Part shown: piece by piece, positions 6,123 to 8,444 of the stretch | Numbering within the stretch: the stretch's first letter is position 1 | How the letters are laid out: the number at the start of each line of letters is the position of its first letter | Source: an uncultured Atopobium sp. | GTDB taxonomy: Bacteria; Actinomycetota; Coriobacteriia; Coriobacteriales; Atopobiaceae | Assembly: GCA_938041635.1 (NCBI GenBank) | Contig: CALIAD010000150.1 | Coordinates: forward strand, 1 to 8,444 | Direction of reading: 5' to 3' | DNA: 8,444 nt | The notes under the pieces: model-generated | What the model saw: only the letters and a program-made list of their open reading frames with translations | What the model was told of the DNA's origin: nothing | Database searches by the model: none | Program-made: the position numbers and the translations under genes

Positions 6123-7172
6123 ATGATAACCCTCGGACACTTTTTTGAGATGATGGCTGCTAATCCGTTTTTGGCCCTCGTCATTGTCCTTGTTTTTGGA
6201 TGCATTTTTGTAAATGGTGCAACCGACGCGGCTAATGCTATTGCAGAGGCTGTTGGAACTCGTTCAATTAAAGTTAACCATGCAATTATCATGAGTGTTG
6301 TATGCAATTTTGTTGGTTTGGTGGCTATGTGCCTCATTTCAACTGCAGTTGCAGACACAATTCTGGGCATGGTTGACTTTGGTAGCAACAACCATGAGGC
6401 TCTTGTTGCTCTTGCCGCAGGCTGTGTGGGTATTGTTACCTGGGCAGTAGGAGCTTGGGCTTTAGGTATTCCAACTTCTGAGTCACACGCCCTTATTGCA
6501 GGCCTCACCGGTGCGGCACTTGCTATTCATGGTGATTTTGGAGCTGTTAACTGGGGTGAGTGGAGCAAGGTTTTAATTGGTCTGCTTTTCTCAACCACAT
6601 TAGGTTTTGCCGCTGGTTGGATCATTGTTAAAGCAATTAACAAGCTTTGCGTTAACGTTGATCGACAGCGCGCTGATGAGATGTTTGGCCATTTGCAGGT
6701 TGTTGGCTCAGCATTTGTTGCGGCTATGCATGGTGCACAGGACGGTCAGAAGTTCATGTCCATTGCTATGCTTGCAATTGCACTTTCCGCAGGTCATGGA
6801 GCTGCTGGTGCAGATGTGTTCCCGCTCTGGCTGCAGGTACTGTGTGCTGCTCTTATGTCTATCGGCACCGCAATTGGCGGAAGAAAGATTATTAAAAAAG
6901 TCGGAATGGAAATGGTAAAGCTTGAGCGTTATCAGGGCTTTGCTGCGTCCTTCTCGGCATCTGCATCTTTGCTGCTTTCCACACTGACTGGTCTTCCTGT
7001 TTCAACAACTCATACAAAAATGACTGCCATGATGGGTGCAGGTGCTGCAAAAAATATTCGTTCAGTTAACTGGGGCGTTGCAAAAGAAATGGTTGCAGCA
7101 TGGGTGTTTACTTTCCCTGGCTGCGGACTTATTGGTTTTCTTTTTGCAAAACTGTTCCTGATGATTTTTTAA
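6123..7172 (+). CDS. pit: PiT-family low-affinity inorganic phosphate transporter
   Basis: A 349-residue polytopic membrane protein that imports inorganic phosphate, probably as metal phosphate with ion symport as in other PiT transporters. It shows the duplicated PiT architecture: NGATDAANAIAEAVGT (31-46) with GIPTSESHAL (115-124) in the first half, and HGAQDGQK (203-210) with GLPVSTTHT (290-298) in the second. A hydrophilic loop around 171-188 separates the halves, and I count roughly eight to ten hydrophobic segments. The length is at the short end of bacterial PiT proteins, but both signature halves are complete. The ATG at 6123 is served by AAAGG (6112-6116). The next gene, 58 nt downstream, encodes the DUF47 partner usual for this family, which supports the call and suggests co-transcription. 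Confidence 0.94.
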   Translation: MITLGHFFEMMAANPFLALVIVLVFGCIFVNGATDAANAIAEAVGTRSIKVNHAIIMSVVCNFVGLVAMCLISTAVADTILGMVDFGSNNHEALVALAAGCVGIVTWAVGAWALGIPTSESHALIAGLTGAALAIHGDFGAVNWGEWSKVLIGLLFSTTLGFAAGWIIVKAINKLCVNVDRQRADEMFGHLQVVGSAFVAAMHGAQDGQKFMSIAMLAIALSAGHGAAGADVFPLWLQVLCAALMSIGTAIGGRKIIKKVGMEMVKLERYQGFAASFSASASLLLSTLTGLPVSTTHTKMTAMMGAGAAKNIRSVNWGVAKEMVAAWVFTFPGCGLIGFLFAKLFLMIF

Positions 7173-7230
7173 GTACGTATAACTGTCTTTTACGAGTTCT
7201 ATTGAACCACTCAACTTTATTGGAGGATTC

Positions 7231-7851
7231 ATGCTAGGTAAGCCAAAAGAGGACGTCTTCTACACTATGTTCCGCGAGTTTGGCGACAAAATTGTAGAAA
7301 CCGCTGAAGAGTATGTGGTCATTATGGAAGGCTATCCTGAGACTGCCGCACGTATTCCTCAGATGAAGGTTTACGAGCGTGAGTGTGACGAGAAGGTCCA
7401 GCACATTATGAAGGAGCTTTACGCTTCTTTTGTTACTCCATTTGAGCGTGAGGACATCTCTGACTTGGCGCTTCGTCTTGATGACATTGTTGACGGAATG
7501 AATTCTGTTGCAGAGCGCCTTGATCTCTTTAACGTTGACGACACTCGTAAAGAGGCTATGCAGCTTGCTGAGCTTACCCTTCGCGCATGCAAGACAGTCC
7601 AGGAGATGCTGAGTGTTCTGAGTGACTACAAGAAAGATCCTACCGTTATGGAGAAGGCCATTGCCGTAGGACATGTTGAGGACGAGGGAGATCTTATTTA
7701 CCACAACGCACTCTCTCGCTTGTTCCGTGATGAAATGCCTGGTCGCCACACCGTTGCTTGGCTTCGTATTTTTGACCGCATGGAAACTGTTCTGGATTCC
7801 TGTGATGATGCAGCAGGAGTTGTTCGCTCCGTTGTTATGAAGAACGCTTAA
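7231..7851 (+). CDS. DUF47/PhoU-like Pit accessory protein
   Basis: A 206-residue, all-helical cytoplasmic protein of the DUF47 (PF01865) family, distantly related to PhoU. Such genes sit beside pit in many bacteria and are thought to modulate the transporter. It carries the expected acidic motifs of two three-helix bundles: ERECD (49-53), the family string TPFEREDISDLALRLDDIVD (69-88), EDEGD (150-154) and EDxxD-like ETVLD (185-189) followed by SCDD. In PhoU relatives such E/D-xxx-D clusters bind metal ions. There is no signal peptide or membrane segment. The ATG at 7231 has GGAGG at 7222-7226 with a short 4-nt spacing. It is the last gene of the pit unit, followed by a strong terminator. The metal-binding and regulatory roles are inferred from the family. 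Confidence 0.9.
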   Translation: MLGKPKEDVFYTMFREFGDKIVETAEEYVVIMEGYPETAARIPQMKVYERECDEKVQHIMKELYASFVTPFEREDISDLALRLDDIVDGMNSVAERLDLFNVDDTRKEAMQLAELTLRACKTVQEMLSVLSDYKKDPTVMEKAIAVGHVEDEGDLIYHNALSRLFRDEMPGRHTVAWLRIFDRMETVLDSCDDAAGVVRSVVMKNA

Positions 7852-7881
7852 GTTCGTTTTCTGCTAACGGTATATACAGAC

Positions 7882-7914
7882 TAAAAACTGCCTTCCGCCG
7901 GGAGGCAGTTTTTA
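7882..7914 (+). terminator. Strong terminator after the pit accessory gene
   Basis: TAAAAACTGCCTTCC (7882-7896) pairs with GGGAGGCAGTTTTTA (7900-7914) around a GCC loop: 15 pairs including one G-U. The A-run before and the T-run after the stem would let it work in both directions, but both flanking genes point the same way. Confidence 0.95.
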
Positions 7915-7925
7915 TATTCTCTTTT

Positions 7926-7947
7926 TGTCCGGTATTGGGGTTAAACT
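7926..7947 (+). promoter_or_regulatory. Putative promoter/operator element upstream of the AmaP-like gene
   Basis: TGTCCGGTATTGGGGT followed by TAAACT (7942-7947) lies 27 nt before the start codon and is nearly identical to the element before pcrA (1942-1963). TAAACT fits the TAnnnT -10 pattern. A second AT-rich candidate, TATATAAA, follows at 7951-7958. No good -35 is seen at standard spacing. Confidence 0.42.
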
Positions 7948-7974
7948 GTTTATATAAAAGAAAGTGGAGGTGCC

Positions 7975-8444
7975 ATGAGCGGCTTCAAGCGTTTTTGCTA
8001 CATACTCTATGTTCTTGCAAGTGCATTTGTATTTTTAGCTCTTGCTTTAACGTGGTTTGGTCCTTGGACACATCAGGCAACTAATCTCTTGTTTACCAAG
8101 CCCTACCTTATTGCTCTTAACGCTTGTGCGGCTATTAGCATCTTTGGTCTTGTTGTGGTGTTGTTCAGAGCTCTATTCATTAGAAAAACGGTAAAGCTTA
8201 CGGTGGCCACTGTTGAAGGCGGAACAATCTCCGTCACTAAAGATGCCATTTCTTCTCAGGCAGCCCATATTATTGAAGAAGATGGAACTTGCCTTGCACA
8301 CCGTGTTAACGTGCAGATTTCTAAGAACAATTCTGTAGCCGTACAGATTGATATTCTCCCCAAAGAGCCTGTTGATGTCACTGCAAAGGGCTCTGAGTTC
8401 TATAACGCTCTTCAGTCTGGTCTTGCTATCGTGTGCGGACCTTG
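7975..8444 (+). CDS. Two-TM membrane protein, AmaP/Asp23-like, 3' end missing
   Basis: Open to the right edge: 156 codons without a stop. The ATG at 7975 has GGAGG at 7966-7970 and follows the shared promoter-like element and a terminator, so it starts a new transcript. A short basic N-terminus (MSGFKRF) leads into membrane segments at about 8-28 and 45-64, then RKT and a soluble domain. The soluble part has GGTISVTKDAISSQAAHIIEE (82-102, a glycine, beta strand, then helix) and alternating strands (HRVNVQIS, VAVQIDILP). This layout resembles AmaP, the membrane anchor of the Asp23 alkaline-shock protein, whose soluble part is Asp23-related. A role in envelope stress is inferred from that resemblance only. 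The C-terminal end is beyond the window, so the family call stays tentative. Confidence 0.62.
   Translation, partial: MSGFKRFCYILYVLASAFVFLALALTWFGPWTHQATNLLFTKPYLIALNACAAISIFGLVVVLFRALFIRKTVKLTVATVEGGTISVTKDAISSQAAHIIEEDGTCLAHRVNVQISKNNSVAVQIDILPKEPVDVTAKGSEFYNALQSGLAIVCGP

Noticed and set aside
7234..7749. Antisense open frame of 171 codons within the DUF47 gene
   Set aside because: The DUF47 frame carries the conserved acidic motifs and a good ribosome binding site; the reverse frame has neither.

Overview
The window reads like a chromosomal core segment from a host-associated actinobacterium of the class Coriobacteriia, probably an Atopobium/Lancefieldella/Olsenella-type organism. This placement is inferred from mid-range base composition, Gram-positive ribosome binding sites (AGGAGG type), an LPxTG surface protein with Listeria-Bacteroides repeats, and the style of the PcrA protein. 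It was not tested by any search. All recognisable genes lie on the + strand, and no tRNA, rRNA, insertion sequence, CRISPR array or phage gene is visible.

Layout: (1) 2-100 is the last 32 codons of a gene resembling uppP (undecaprenyl-diphosphatase), closed by a strong terminator at 137-165. (2) 323-1807 is a single-gene unit for a cell-wall-anchored LPxTG surface protein with a signal peptide, a novel-looking N-terminal region, two InlB-type repeats and a Pro-rich stalk. It ends at a strong terminator (1879-1908). (3) 1999-5922 is a tightly packed operon: pcrA (UvrD-family helicase), an MscS-type mechanosensitive channel gene and mtnN (MTA/SAH nucleosidase), with gaps of 2 and 1 nt that suggest translational coupling. 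A structured 3' region with a weak T-tract follows (5923-5995). (4) 6123-7851 is a phosphate-uptake pair: a PiT-family transporter and its DUF47/PhoU-like accessory protein, ended by a very strong terminator (7882-7914). (5) 7975-8444 is the start of a two-TM protein with an Asp23/AmaP-like soluble part, cut by the window end.

The genes cover ordinary housekeeping: envelope lipid recycling, surface display, DNA repair, osmotic protection, methyl-cycle salvage, phosphate import and envelope stress. I do not see a complete new system. The points most worth a second look are: a promoter-like element (TGTCCGG.TAT.GGGG) shared by pcrA and the AmaP-like gene; a roughly 60-residue acidic/Ala-rich insertion in the 2B region of PcrA; mutually exclusive RNA folds downstream of mtnN; dyad-symmetric elements before the surface protein and pit genes; and the unassigned N-terminal domain of the surface protein.
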